A stretch of 64,000 nt of DNA, from contig NZ_CP114978.1 in NCBI RefSeq assembly GCF_027498035.1, positions 124,001 to 188,000 on the forward strand. Reading direction: 5' to 3'. This document shows, piece by piece, positions 36,967 through 45,783 of this stretch. The stretch is from Pseudoxanthomonas sp. GTDB taxonomy: Bacteria > Pseudomonadota > Gammaproteobacteria > Xanthomonadales > Xanthomonadaceae. Positions within the stretch are counted from its first letter, which is position 1. Each line of letters starts with the position of its first letter. A program made the translations under genes and the position numbers. The notes beneath the pieces were generated by a model. The model was not told where the DNA came from. It saw nothing but the letters and a program-made list of their open reading frames with translations, and ran no database searches.

Positions 36967-37614
36967 CTAGAGCTCGATGATGCCGCGGCGCAGGCCGACG
37001 GTGACGGCGTGGGTGCGGTCGCGGGCGTTGAGCTTGCGCAGGATGCTTTTCATGTGCGCCTTGACCGTGTCTTCGCTGATGCCCATCAGCGCGGCGATGG
37101 CCTTGTTCGAATTGCCGCCGGACACCAGCCCCAGCACTTCGGCTTCGCGCGGGGAGAGTGCATCGTCGAGCACATGCGCGGCGACATCGGCGGCGATTTC
37201 CTGTGGCAGGCGCTTGCGCCACAGGCGGTCGAAGCGGATCTCGCGGATGGTTTCGATCAGTTCGCGCCGCAGCACGCTCTTCAGCAGGTACGCGCAGGCG
37301 CCGGCTTCCAGGGCCTTGACCGCCTGTACGTCGCCCTTGTACGTGGTCAGCACGACGATGCGTGCGGACGGGTCGAATCTGCAGATGCGGGCGATGGCTT
37401 CGATGCCGCCCATGCGCGGCATCTGCAGGTCCATCAGCACGATGTCCGGCTGCAGTTCGCGATAGCGCGCCACGGCCTGTTCGCCGTCGTCGACTTCGCC
37501 GACCACCTGCATGTCGGGCTGGGTCTGGATGATGGCGACCAGGCCGTCGCGCACCAGCGGATGGTCGTCCACCACCAGGATGCGGGTCGGCGGCTGCAAG
37601 CTGTCCTGGCTCAT
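36967..37614 (-). CDS. NarL/FixJ-family response regulator
   Basis: 215 residues. Receiver domain with acidic pair D16-D17 and phosphoacceptor D62 in VLMDLQMP, conserved Thr in VVLTTYKG, Lys in YLLKSV. LuxR-type helix-turn-helix at about residues 148-210 (LSPREAEVLGLVSGG, NKAIAALMGISEDTVKAH). Its ATG overlaps the stop of the kinase gene by four bases, so the pair is co-translated. Targets unknown; no self-binding site is obvious. Confidence 0.94.
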   Translation of the reverse strand: MSQDSLQPPTRILVVDDHPLVRDGLVAIIQTQPDMQVVGEVDDGEQAVARYRELQPDIVLMDLQMPRMGGIEAIARICRFDPSARIVVLTTYKGDVQAVKALEAGACAYLLKSVLRRELIETIREIRFDRLWRKRLPQEIAADVAAHVLDDALSPREAEVLGLVSGGNSNKAIAALMGISEDTVKAHMKSILRKLNARDRTHAVTVGLRRGIIEL

Positions 37615-40600
37615 GGGGTGGTGCCTGCCAAATGCAGGCGCAGACGCTGCAGGCCGAGCTGCCAGGCCGGATAGCGATAGGCGGCGCGTGCCGGCATGCG
37701 CACCTGCAGTTCGGTGCCGGCGCCGGGGCGCGACCAGATCTGCAGTTCCGCATTGATCCGTTGCGCGCGTTCGCGCATGCCGGGCAGGCCCCAGTGGCCG
37801 TCGATGCCCTGGCCCTGCAGCACGGCGTCGGAGATGCCGCGTCCGTCGTCGCGCACATGCAGGCGGAATTCGCGCAGGCCGTAGCTGATCTGGATTTCGA
37901 TTTCCTGCGCCATCGCATGGCGGAATGCGTTGGCCAGCGCTTCGCGGCCGAGCTGCAGCAGCTCGTCGTGGACCAGTGGCTTGAGCGCGGTGACCCGGCC
38001 TTCGACCAGGGCGCGCAGGGCGACGCCTTCGGACTGCGGATATTCGTCGCGGACCTGCATCAGGGCCACGGCCAGGTCGGTGTCGTGGGCGGTGTTGCGC
38101 AGGCCGCGGACGCGGTCGCGCGCTTCGGTCAAGGCATGTTCGGCAAGATCCATCGCTTTCTCGAGTTGGGTGCGGACCGGGCTGGCGTCGGCCATGCCCA
38201 GGGTCATCGCGTGCAGGCGCAGGATCAGGCCCTGCATGCCCTGCAGCAGGGTGTCATGGAGTTCGCGCGCGATGCGCTCGCGCTCGTCGTGGCGTTCCTG
38301 CAGGCGCCCTTTCAGGCGCAGGAACAGCAGGTGCGCGCGCCAGCGCATCAGCATCCAGATCCCCAGCAGCACGCACACCGCGCACAACACCTTGAACCAC
38401 AGCGTCTGGTGGAAGGCGGGCGCGATGGTGAAGGTCAGCGTGGCCGGCGCCAGGCTCCACACGCCGTCGTTGTTGGCGGCGCTGACTTCAAACACGTACT
38501 GGCCCGGAGACAGGTTGGTGTAGAACGCCTCGCGTCGTGGGCCGGCATCGCGCCAGTTCTCATCCACGGCTTTGAGTCGATAGCGGAAGTGCATGCGGTC
38601 CGGTTCGGCCAGGCTGGTGGCGGTGTAGGTGATCTGGACGCGGCGCGTGCCTTGCTCCAGCCTTGGATTGTCGGACAGCGCGACGGCGACATCGTTGCCA
38701 CTGAGCGTGCGGATGAACACCTGCGGCGGCAGCAGGTTGCGCCGCATCGCATCCGGGTCGATCCAGGCCAGGCCCTGGTTGGTCGAGAACCACAGCAGGC
38801 CATCGGACGCGGCCAGGGCGGTCGGCACCATGCTGGCCTGTTCGGCGATGCCGGGCAGTCCATCGAGCGTGTTGAACAGCTCGACCGGCACCGAAGGCGT
38901 GCCCGGCCACATCGTCTCGGTCAGCGCCTTGCGATTGACCTTGACCACGCCCTGGTTGCCGTTCAACCACAGCTCGCCGTGGCGGTCCTGCGCAATGCCG
39001 GTCACGCCGGTGAGCAGGCTGGAGCGTTCCGGTGGCAGGGTATGGAACCGGCCATCGGGCGCCATCATCGCGATGCCCATTTCACCGGCGATCAGTGGCG
39101 GCCCGCCGTCGACCAGCAGCGCCGTGATGTGGCCGACGTTGAGGCCATCGCCTGGCCCATAGGTGTGCAGTGTGCCGTGATCCAGCAGCCGTAGCGTGCT
39201 GGAGGGATAGCCGAACCAGCTGCGCCCGCTGCGGTCGTGCGCAATGACCGTGGCGCCCTGGCGGGGCAGGCGGGGATCGCGTGTCCAGTGGCCGTCGCGG
39301 GTCACGAACACGCCCAGCTGGTCCACCGACAGCCATAGCTGTCCGCTGGCATCGACCGCCATCGCGCTCTGCTGGCGGATCTCGCTGCCTGCAGGCGGGG
39401 CGATCACCCTGGCCATGCCGTCGTGGAATCGCCAGACGCCGCCATCGCCGGCCCACCACGCGTCGGTCTTCGGCGTAGGCAGCTGTTGCGTGCTGCCGTC
39501 GATGGCGCGTTGCAGGTCGTTGCGGTTGCCCGACAGCGCGTGGCCGCTGTGGATGAGCAGGGTGTTGCCTTGCGCATCGGCCATCACCGAGGCGCGCGCG
39601 GATGTATCGGGCAGCAGTTCGGCGATGGTCATGACGTTGCGGTGGCGCAGTCGGTTGAGGCCCAGGTTGGTGCCGATCCAGAAGCTGCCTTCGCGGTCCT
39701 GCAGGATCGCGCCGGCCATGTCCGCAGTCAGGCCATCGGCGCGGCCCAGCCGCTCGGCCATGCCGCTGTGTCGGGCCAATGCCTGCGCGCCGATGCGGAA
39801 GATGCCGCGTTCGTCGTAGTCGGTACCCCACAGGCTGCCATCGCGCGCGAACATCAAACGGCGCGCCTTGATCCTGGGCTGCAGCGGCTGGACCGCTGCT
39901 GCCGGCAGCAGCTGCCCGGCGGTGTCGGTGATGGCGCGCGTGCCCTGGGCCGGATCGGACAGCCACACGCGGCCATCGGGGCTTTCGGCCATGACCGGCA
40001 TGTCGTGGGTGGGCACGTCGGTGGCAATGAAACGCGTGCCGTGCGCGGGCAGGTAGAACAGCTGGCGCGAAGTGGCCACCCACATCCGCCCCTGGCGGTC
40101 GCGCAGCAGCCATTGCGCATCGGCCGCGGTGAAGCCCTCGTTCGCGCTCGCGGCGATCCAGCGCTGGCCATTGAAATGGGCCAAGCCGTGATCGGTCGCC
40201 ACCCACAGGCGCTGGTCCGCATCGCGGACGAAGCCGAACACCATGCCGCCTGGTACGCCCTGGGCCTGGCCATAGTTGTCCAGGGCATCGGGCTGCACGC
40301 GGGTGACGCCGGCGTTGTAGTAGCCGATCCACAGCGTGCCGTCGGGTTCGACCTGCAGCGCGGTCATGTTGTTGGACGCGAACTGGGTGCCGCGTGGCGG
40401 CGCACGGCGCTCGAAGCGTTGTCCATCGAAGCGGTACAGGCCAAACCCGGTGGCCAGCCATAGATAACCGTCGGCCGACTGGCGCATGGCCCAGATGTCG
40501 GCAGGCGCGCCGGCCGCGGTGGTCCAGGGCGTCTGCTGGTATTGGTTCAAGCCATCGGGCAGTGCTGCCTGCGCAGGCAGCACCCACAGCCACAGCAGCC

Positions 40601-40670
40601 AGATCAGGCACAGCAGTGGATGGTTGGCGCGCGGCCTGGCGGAGGGGAATGGTGGGGTGCCGCTGGACAT
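37611..40670 (-). CDS. Sensor histidine kinase with extracytoplasmic propeller (Reg_prop/Y_Y_Y)
   Basis: 1,019 residues. Signal peptide or anchor at residues 15-35 (LLCLIWLLWLWVLPAQA), then about 650 residues of repeated short blades typical of two-component-regulator propellers (DGYLWLATGFGLYRFDG, DGTLWIGYYNAGVTR, QRLWVATDHGLAHFNG), a Y_Y_Y domain (FRYRLKAVDENWRDAG to YVFEVSAANNDG), one membrane helix near residues 745-765, and a HisKA_3 kinase: H805 in ARELHDTLLQG, then the ATPase N-box EALANAFRHA and DDGRGI. Unlike hybrid kinases of Bacteroidetes with this sensor, the receiver is on a separate coupled protein. Start chosen at MSSGTPP; the frame extends 84 bases upstream. Ligand unknown; propellers of this type often sense carbohydrates. 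Confidence 0.93.
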   Translation of the reverse strand: MSSGTPPFPSARPRANHPLLCLIWLLWLWVLPAQAALPDGLNQYQQTPWTTAAGAPADIWAMRQSADGYLWLATGFGLYRFDGQRFERRAPPRGTQFASNNMTALQVEPDGTLWIGYYNAGVTRVQPDALDNYGQAQGVPGGMVFGFVRDADQRLWVATDHGLAHFNGQRWIAASANEGFTAADAQWLLRDRQGRMWVATSRQLFYLPAHGTRFIATDVPTHDMPVMAESPDGRVWLSDPAQGTRAITDTAGQLLPAAAVQPLQPRIKARRLMFARDGSLWGTDYDERGIFRIGAQALARHSGMAERLGRADGLTADMAGAILQDREGSFWIGTNLGLNRLRHRNVMTIAELLPDTSARASVMADAQGNTLLIHSGHALSGNRNDLQRAIDGSTQQLPTPKTDAWWAGDGGVWRFHDGMARVIAPPAGSEIRQQSAMAVDASGQLWLSVDQLGVFVTRDGHWTRDPRLPRQGATVIAHDRSGRSWFGYPSSTLRLLDHGTLHTYGPGDGLNVGHITALLVDGGPPLIAGEMGIAMMAPDGRFHTLPPERSSLLTGVTGIAQDRHGELWLNGNQGVVKVNRKALTETMWPGTPSVPVELFNTLDGLPGIAEQASMVPTALAASDGLLWFSTNQGLAWIDPDAMRRNLLPPQVFIRTLSGNDVAVALSDNPRLEQGTRRVQITYTATSLAEPDRMHFRYRLKAVDENWRDAGPRREAFYTNLSPGQYVFEVSAANNDGVWSLAPATLTFTIAPAFHQTLWFKVLCAVCVLLGIWMLMRWRAHLLFLRLKGRLQERHDERERIARELHDTLLQGMQGLILRLHAMTLGMADASPVRTQLEKAMDLAEHALTEARDRVRGLRNTAHDTDLAVALMQVRDEYPQSEGVALRALVEGRVTALKPLVHDELLQLGREALANAFRHAMAQEIEIQISYGLREFRLHVRDDGRGISDAVLQGQGIDGHWGLPGMRERAQRINAELQIWSRPGAGTELQVRMPARAAYRYPAWQLGLQRLRLHLAGTTP

Positions 40671-40780
40671 GCGGTGATTCTCGACGATGGCGAGTTGCGG
40701 CCCATCACCCCGAATGGGGGTGTCGTCTGCCCACCCGATATGGTTATGCGGCAATTGCCGAATGATCTTAGCCTGCGTGG

Positions 40781-41140
40781 GTGCAGCGCCTCTACGCCAT
40801 GTTCCCCGATGGACGGCCCGGTTTCGGGCTGGTGCTGCTCAGGATGTATCTCGTCCTGACCCTGCTGGGCACGTTCGGCGATGCGCCGGGCATCGGCATC
40901 GGCGTGGGGCTTGGCCTGCTGACGGCGGGGTTGCTGCTGGGCCTGCTGGTGCAGGTGCTGGCCGCGGTGTTCGCGATGGGCAGCCTGTGGTGTGCCGCGC
41001 AGTTGGGCGTGCCATGGGCGCAGGCGTTGCCGGTGCTGCTGGTGTCGCTGGCGGTGCTGTGCCTGGGGCCGGGTGCGTATTCGCTGGATGCGCAGTTGTT
41101 CGGTCGCCGCATCGTCACCGAACGTCGTCCGCCGCCCTGA
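40781..41140 (+). CDS. Small membrane protein, DoxX-like
   Basis: 119 residues with three or four hydrophobic helices (about residues 17-35, 40-68, 80-98). The ending LCLGPGAYSLDAQLFGRR resembles the C-terminus of DoxX-family proteins; the N-terminal part is less clear, so the family label is tentative. Starts at GTG; an ATG six codons on is possible. Divergent from the kinase gene with 110 bases between starts, suggesting it may be a target of that two-component system. Confidence 0.65.
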   Translation: MQRLYAMFPDGRPGFGLVLLRMYLVLTLLGTFGDAPGIGIGVGLGLLTAGLLLGLLVQVLAAVFAMGSLWCAAQLGVPWAQALPVLLVSLAVLCLGPGAYSLDAQLFGRRIVTERRPPP

Positions 41141-41280
41141 GTCGATCACCCGAACGGGTAGACCGGCGCTGGCACCATCTGGGGTAGGGCGCTGCGTGCC
41201 GGACTTGCAACATATGCGTGGGGGGACACATGGCCGGCGCGTTGCGTGTTGCGCCCGGTCACCATTGGAGAAGCCTCACC

Positions 41281-41712
41281 ATGACGACTTCGCTTGCGTC
41301 GATTCCGTTGATCTCGCTGTTGCCGTATTTCGTGACGGTCGAGGCGCCTGCCGTCGCGACGCCCGCGACGATCACCGGACTGGCGCCGTGGCAGGCGCGC
41401 AGTGTCGTCCGCACGATGCTGGAGCAGCTGGCCGCGAGGATTTCCACCACGGCGCTGGCCAGGGAGTGCGGCCTGTCGCGCGGGCATTTCTCGCGCGCAT
41501 TCAAACAGACCTTCGGCCTGCCGCCGCACAGCTGGCGACAGCAGCAGCGCATCGCGCGGGCCAAGTCGATGCTGCTGGACAGCCGGCATTGCCTGGCCGA
41601 TATCGCCGCGGACTGCGGCTTCAGCGACCAGGCGCACTTCACCCGTGCGTTCAAGGCCGACACCGGCTGCACGCCGATGGCCTGGCGCCGGCAGGGCTTG
41701 TCCGCCCGCTGA
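41281..41712 (+). CDS. Short AraC-family regulator (DNA-binding domain only)
   Basis: 143 residues, nearly all of it the double helix-turn-helix of AraC proteins: ISTTALARECGLSRGHFSRAFK and CLADIAADCGFSDQAHFTRAFK. There is no ligand-binding domain; the first 35 residues are not recognised. It starts at the ATG giving MTTSLASIPL, with GGAG eleven bases upstream. A similar short AraC gene lies at 45,252; the two bracket the hydrolase-LysR-pirin group. Possible target: the DoxX-like gene or itself. Confidence 0.85.
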   Translation: MTTSLASIPLISLLPYFVTVEAPAVATPATITGLAPWQARSVVRTMLEQLAARISTTALARECGLSRGHFSRAFKQTFGLPPHSWRQQQRIARAKSMLLDSRHCLADIAADCGFSDQAHFTRAFKADTGCTPMAWRRQGLSAR

Positions 41713-41881
41713 GGTGCGCGGCGCGCGCGGTGGCAACGCCGTGCGCTGGAATGCGTGCGGTGAGCGCGAAGGCCAATACTGGGTTGCATGCGGCCCCTCG
41801 CGTGCGGAAGTCGACATGCAGACAAGCTGATCGTCGCGCGGATGCGTCTGTCTTCCGGGTTGAAGCTCTGGTCACAAAGCA

Positions 41882-41913
41882 GCGCCCCGCATGGCAGGGC
41901 CAGTGCGGGGCGC
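41882..41913 (+). terminator. Hairpin after the short AraC gene
   Basis: GCGCCCCGCA and TGCGGGGCGC form a 10-bp perfect stem with a 12-base loop. No T-run follows on the plus strand, so intrinsic termination is uncertain. The rest of the 270-base gap between the convergent AraC and hydrolase genes holds nothing else I recognise apart from the next hairpin. Confidence 0.4.
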
Positions 41914-41945
41914 GGGTGTCACGAGTTCGTCTTGCCGGTCTTCGA

Positions 41946-41977
41946 CAACGCCGCCACGGTTGCCCGGGGCGGCGTTG
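41946..41977 (-). terminator. Hairpin after the chloroperoxidase-like gene
   Basis: CAACGCCGCC and GGCGGCGTTG, 10-bp stem with a 12-base loop, starting five bases after the hydrolase stop on the minus strand. No T-run; a 3'-end stabilising or weak termination signal. Confidence 0.45.
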
Positions 41978-41982
41978 CTGCA

Positions 41983-42948
41983 TCAGCTTTTCAGGAAGGC
42001 CAGCAGGTCGGCATTGAGCTGGTCGGCGTGGGTTGCGGCCAGGCCATGCGGCGCGTCCTTGTAGATCTTCAGCGTGGCGTTTTTGACGATCTTGGCCGAC
42101 AGCTTGCCCGAGTCATCGATCGGCACGATCTGGTCGGCGTCGCCGTGGATGACCAGGGTCGGCACGTCGATCTTCTTCAGGTCCTCGGTGTAATCCACTT
42201 CGGAGAATTCCTTCACGCACAGGTACTGGCCCAGCACGCTGCCGGTCATGCCCTGCGCCCAGAACGCATCGCGCATGCCCTGCGAGGCCTTGGAGTCGGG
42301 GCGGTTGGCGCCGAAGAACGGGCCGGACAGGTCCTTGTAGAACTGCGAGCGATCCTTGGCCACGCCTTCGCGGATGCCGTCGAACACCGACAGCGGCAGG
42401 CCGCCGGGATTGGCTTCGGTCTTGAGCATGATCGGCGGTACCGCGCCGACCAGCACGGCCTTGGCCACGCGCTTAGTGCCATGGCGGCCGATGTAATGCG
42501 CCACTTCGCCGCCGCCGGTGGAGTGGCCGACCAGCATCGCGTCCTTCAGGTCCAGGTGCTCGATCACCGCGGCCAGGTCATCGGCGTAGGTGTCCATGTC
42601 ATTGCCGGTCGCGGTCTGGCTGGAACGGCCGTGGCCACGGCGGTCGTGGGCGATGACGCGGTAGCCCTGCTGGACCAGGAACAGCATCTGCGGGTCCCAG
42701 GCATCACCGTTGAGCGGCCAGCCATGGGAGAACACCACGGGCGTGCCGGTGCCCCAGTCCTTGTAGAAAATCTCGGCGCCATCTTTGGTTTTGACGGTCG
42801 GCATTGCGGTATCTCCAGAGTGGGAGGTGGGGAAGGGTGTCCTGGCCTGCGCAGCCAGGGGAAGAGCGGCCATGGCCGCCATCGCCGCACCGGTGGCAAG
42901 CACCTGGCGGCGGGTGAGGGGGATGGCGGAAAACGGAGCGTGGGACAT
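41983..42948 (-). CDS. Non-heme chloroperoxidase-like alpha/beta hydrolase with Tat-type leader
   Basis: 321 residues. Twin-arginine leader at residues 12-35 (LTRRQVLATGAA to PLAAQA), then an alpha/beta hydrolase: oxyanion region FSHGWPLNGDAW, nucleophile elbow VGHSTGGGE, acid in HGDADQIVP, His in DAPHGLAATH. It belongs with esterases/perhydrolases named non-heme chloroperoxidases. An internal ATG (nt 42,804) before PTVKTKDGAEIFYKDWG matches the usual cytosolic start of the family and has its own GGAG eight bases upstream, so two forms are possible. I used the ATG giving MSHAPFSAIPL as the long start; AGGACG sits eight bases ahead. Confidence 0.9.
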   Translation of the reverse strand: MSHAPFSAIPLTRRQVLATGAAMAAMAALPLAAQARTPFPTSHSGDTAMPTVKTKDGAEIFYKDWGTGTPVVFSHGWPLNGDAWDPQMLFLVQQGYRVIAHDRRGHGRSSQTATGNDMDTYADDLAAVIEHLDLKDAMLVGHSTGGGEVAHYIGRHGTKRVAKAVLVGAVPPIMLKTEANPGGLPLSVFDGIREGVAKDRSQFYKDLSGPFFGANRPDSKASQGMRDAFWAQGMTGSVLGQYLCVKEFSEVDYTEDLKKIDVPTLVIHGDADQIVPIDDSGKLSAKIVKNATLKIYKDAPHGLAATHADQLNADLLAFLKS

Positions 42949-43141
42949 CGGCATCGTCCTGATGGAGCGGGTCTCGGATATGCCGCCGCACTGCGCACGC
43001 CGCTTCCAAGGGACACGGCAATGCACGCGGAGGCAGGCCAGCAAACTAGCCCCGCGCGGGCGCGGCGTCTTGGATGTTTGTGATCACCAGGCGATGCGCG
43101 TCACCTGGCCCGGACCGTTGCCCGCAACCGGTGCCGTCGGA

Positions 43142-44062
43142 TCAGGCGTTCTTCGCGCGCTGCTGGGGCGCCGCACGCATCGGCGCGGCGAACGTGCTGC
43201 GCATGAATTCGGCGAACGCGCGCACCGCCAGCGATGGCTGGCGATGGCCGGGATAGACCGTGTACACGCCAGAGATCGGCGGGCGGTACGCATCCAGCAC
43301 GGTGACCAGGCGGCCATCCTGCAAGGCGTCGCCGACGATGAAGGTCGGCAGCTGGGTGATGCCCAGGCCGGCGCAGGCGGCATCGCGCACCACCTCGCCG
43401 TTGTTGGCACACAGGCGTCCATTGATCGCGACCAGCTTCGGCTTGCCCTGCGCGGCGAAGGTCCATTCGACATGCCGGCGATGTCCGTAGGGCAGGCAGT
43501 CGTGCTGCGGCAGGTCTTCGGGACGCGCGGGTTCGCCGCGACGGGCCAGGTACTCCGGGCTGCAGCAGGTCACCAGTTCCATGTGCGACACGCGCAGGCC
43601 GATCAGGCTGGAGTCGGGCAGCACGCCGATGCGCACGCCGGCATCGAAGCCTTCGCCGATCAGGTCGACCGTGCGGTCGTTGAGCTCCAGTTCCAGGTTC
43701 ACTTCCGGATAGGCGGCCAGGAAGCGCGGGATCACCGGGCTCAGGTGCATGGTGCCGAAGGTCATCGGCGCGCTGATCCGCAGGCGCCCGCGCGGCATCG
43801 CGTTCTGGCGGGCGATGGCCTGCTCGATGCCGTCCACCTCGTGCACCACGCGGGTGGCCTGCTCGTAATACATCTGGCCAACCTCGGTGGTGCGCAGGGT
43901 GCGGGTGGTGCGGATCAGCAGCTGCACGCCCAGCCGTGATTCCAGCGCCATCAGCCGCTTGCTGACGAACTGCTTGGACAGCCCCAGCTTGTCCGCGGCC
44001 TGGGTGAAGCTGCCCGAATCCACGGTCTGGACGAACAGGCGCATGTCCTCGAGTTGATTCAT
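43142..44062 (-). CDS. LysR-family regulator divergent from the pirin gene
   Basis: 306 residues, CrgA-type LysR: helix-turn-helix in FVQTVDSGSFTQAADKLGLS and QFVSKRLMALESRLG, effector domain with GRLRISAPMTFG and DAGVRIGVLPDSSLIG. Start at the second of two nearby ATGs (MNQLEDMRLF); one two codons upstream and one at nt 44,092 are alternatives. It lies 138 bases from the pirin start, the usual LysR-pirin arrangement, and its 3' end faces the hydrolase gene start by 193 bases on the same strand. Confidence 0.9.
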   Translation of the reverse strand: MNQLEDMRLFVQTVDSGSFTQAADKLGLSKQFVSKRLMALESRLGVQLLIRTTRTLRTTEVGQMYYEQATRVVHEVDGIEQAIARQNAMPRGRLRISAPMTFGTMHLSPVIPRFLAAYPEVNLELELNDRTVDLIGEGFDAGVRIGVLPDSSLIGLRVSHMELVTCCSPEYLARRGEPARPEDLPQHDCLPYGHRRHVEWTFAAQGKPKLVAINGRLCANNGEVVRDAACAGLGITQLPTFIVGDALQDGRLVTVLDAYRPPISGVYTVYPGHRQPSLAVRAFAEFMRSTFAAPMRAAPQQRAKNA

Positions 44063-44078
44063 TGTCATTCCGATGGCG

Positions 44079-44108
44079 ACGATGTTTCGCATCGTAGGCG
44101 ATTTATCG
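44079..44108. promoter_or_regulatory. Candidate operators between LysR and pirin genes
   Basis: Two adjacent dyads: ACGATG-TTTCG-CATCGT (44,079-44,095) and CGAT-TT-ATCG (44,099-44,108). Both share the CGAT half-site, as expected for paired regulator sites in a divergent LysR promoter. Confidence 0.4.
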
Positions 44109-44199
44109 ACCAGTTTGGCGACAGTAACGTACGCCCCATGGTGATCGACCGGTCACCGCCGCTCACCGGGGCATCCCGGCCCCGCACAGGAGATCGCAC

Positions 44200-44922
44200 A
44201 TGTTCGACATCACTCAGGCCAACACCCGCGGCGTCGCCAACCATGGCTGGCTCAAGTCCCGCCATACCTTTTCGTTCGGCAGCTACTTCAACCCGAACCA
44301 GGTCGGCTTTTCGGACCTGCGCGTCATCAACGATGACCGGGTCGATGCGGGCGAAGGTTTCGGTGCCCATCCGCACCGCGACATGGAGATCTTCTCCTAC
44401 GTGCTGGAAGGCGCGCTGGCGCACAAGGACTCGATGGGCACCGGCTCGGTGATCCGCCCGGGCGACGTGCAGATGATGAGCGCCGGCAGCGGCGTGTCGC
44501 ATAGCGAGTTCAACGGCTCGCAGGACGAGGCGGTGCATTTCCTGCAGATCTGGATCGTGCCCAACGAGCGCAATGCCGAACCGCGTTACCAGGAGCGCAA
44601 CTTCAGCGATGCCGAAAAGCGTGGCCAGCTGCGCCTGATCATCTCGCCCGACGGTGCGCAGGAATCGCTGCAGGTGCGTCAGGACGTGCGGGTCTACGCC
44701 GGCCTGTTCGACGGCGATGCCACGGCGACCTTCGACATGGCCGCCCAGCGCTACGCCTACGTGCACGTGGCACGCGGCGAGGTTGAGCTCAATGGCAAGC
44801 TGCTGCGCGAAGGCGACGGCGTGCGGGTGCGCGAGTCGCAGGCGCTGACGTTCGCCAACGGCAAGGACAGTGAAGTGCTGCTGTTCGACCTGCGCCCGTT
44901 CGAACTGCCGGGCATGCAGTAA
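44200..44922 (+). CDS. Pirin family protein (YhhW-like)
   Basis: 240 residues, bicupin. The metal ligands of quercetinase-type pirins are all present: H57 and H59 in GFGAHPHRDME, H101 and E103 in GSGVSHSEFN. The second cupin (from about residue 140) is degenerate. E. coli YhhW degrades quercetin in vitro; the in vivo substrate is unknown. AGGAG lies eight bases before the ATG. Probably controlled by the divergent LysR protein. Confidence 0.93.
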   Translation: MFDITQANTRGVANHGWLKSRHTFSFGSYFNPNQVGFSDLRVINDDRVDAGEGFGAHPHRDMEIFSYVLEGALAHKDSMGTGSVIRPGDVQMMSAGSGVSHSEFNGSQDEAVHFLQIWIVPNERNAEPRYQERNFSDAEKRGQLRLIISPDGAQESLQVRQDVRVYAGLFDGDATATFDMAAQRYAYVHVARGEVELNGKLLREGDGVRVRESQALTFANGKDSEVLLFDLRPFELPGMQ

Positions 44923-45251
44923 GCAGGGCAGGGCATGCGCGATGCGCGCGTGCCTTGATGGCCGGCGATGTCGATGCGCCGGTGGCTGCTTCATCCAGCC
45001 CGATGGGCTGGGTGAGGGCTTGATCGACCACCTCCGATGCAGTCGGTGGCGGCTTGCAGCGGGCTCACCGCGATAGCCCGTGATGCCGGCGCGTTGATCC
45101 GGTCAACGCACGCGATGAGCGCCGTTTTCCCGCCGGACGGTGCGCGCCAAGCGCAGCGCTTTTGATGCAAGCGCGCCGATCCCGGTTGCGCGGAAGTCCC
45201 TTTCTTTCTTCCAGCTGCGCAGCGATGCGTGGCGACGTACGGGAGCACGAC
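44923..45251. other. 329-base intergenic stretch between pirin and AraC genes
   Basis: I see no supported gene on either strand. It has several short GC-rich dyads (for example GCATGCGCGATGCGCGCGTGC just after pirin) but no T-run or promoter pair that I would call. The last 30 bases carry the GGAG of the next gene. Confidence 0.5.
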
Positions 45252-45770
45252 ATGCCACAGCCTGGCGGGTTGACGCATTCCGATGGATCGCCTGATCCGG
45301 CGCCGCAAGGATCGGTTGGGGGCATGCCGCCCGCGTTCGCATCCCCGGGCCTGCAGTTGCGGCTGTTCGTGGACCAGGTGATGGTCGCGCTGCAGATCCA
45401 GCTGCTGCAGGCGCAGGCCGATGCACAGCGGCCGTCCGCCAAGGGCGTGCTGCCGCCCTGGCAGTTGCAGCGGGCCAGGGACATGCTGGTCGCGGGTGTG
45501 CAGGGCGGCATCTCGGTGGCCGAGGTGGCGGCGCACTGCGGGCTGTCGCGCGGCTACTTCTGCCAGGCGTTCAAGCGCAGCACCGGCTGCACGCCGCATC
45601 GCTGGCTGCAGGATGTCCGGGTCACGCAGGCCAAGGCGCTGCTGCTGGGCACCATGCCGATCATCGAGATCGCCAGTCGCTGCGGCTTCGCCGACCAGAG
45701 CCATCTGACCCGCGTGTTCGGCCGGGTGGTCGGCATGCCGCCGGCGCGCTGGCGTGCGCTCAACAAGTGA
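45252..45770 (+). CDS. Short AraC-family regulator
   Basis: 172 residues. About 65 unrecognised N-terminal residues are followed by an AraC double helix-turn-helix: ISVAEVAAHCGLSRGYFCQAFK and IIEIASRCGFADQSHLTRVFG. It is similar to the short AraC protein at 41,281 (both have GLSRG-F-AFK and TGCTP). No sensory domain. Start at the ATG giving MPQPGG with GGAG eight bases upstream; the frame is open for 90 bases further. Converges with the TDT gene with 13 bases between. Confidence 0.85.
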   Translation: MPQPGGLTHSDGSPDPAPQGSVGGMPPAFASPGLQLRLFVDQVMVALQIQLLQAQADAQRPSAKGVLPPWQLQRARDMLVAGVQGGISVAEVAAHCGLSRGYFCQAFKRSTGCTPHRWLQDVRVTQAKALLLGTMPIIEIASRCGFADQSHLTRVFGRVVGMPPARWRALNK

Positions 45771-45783
45771 GCGCACGGGGGCG

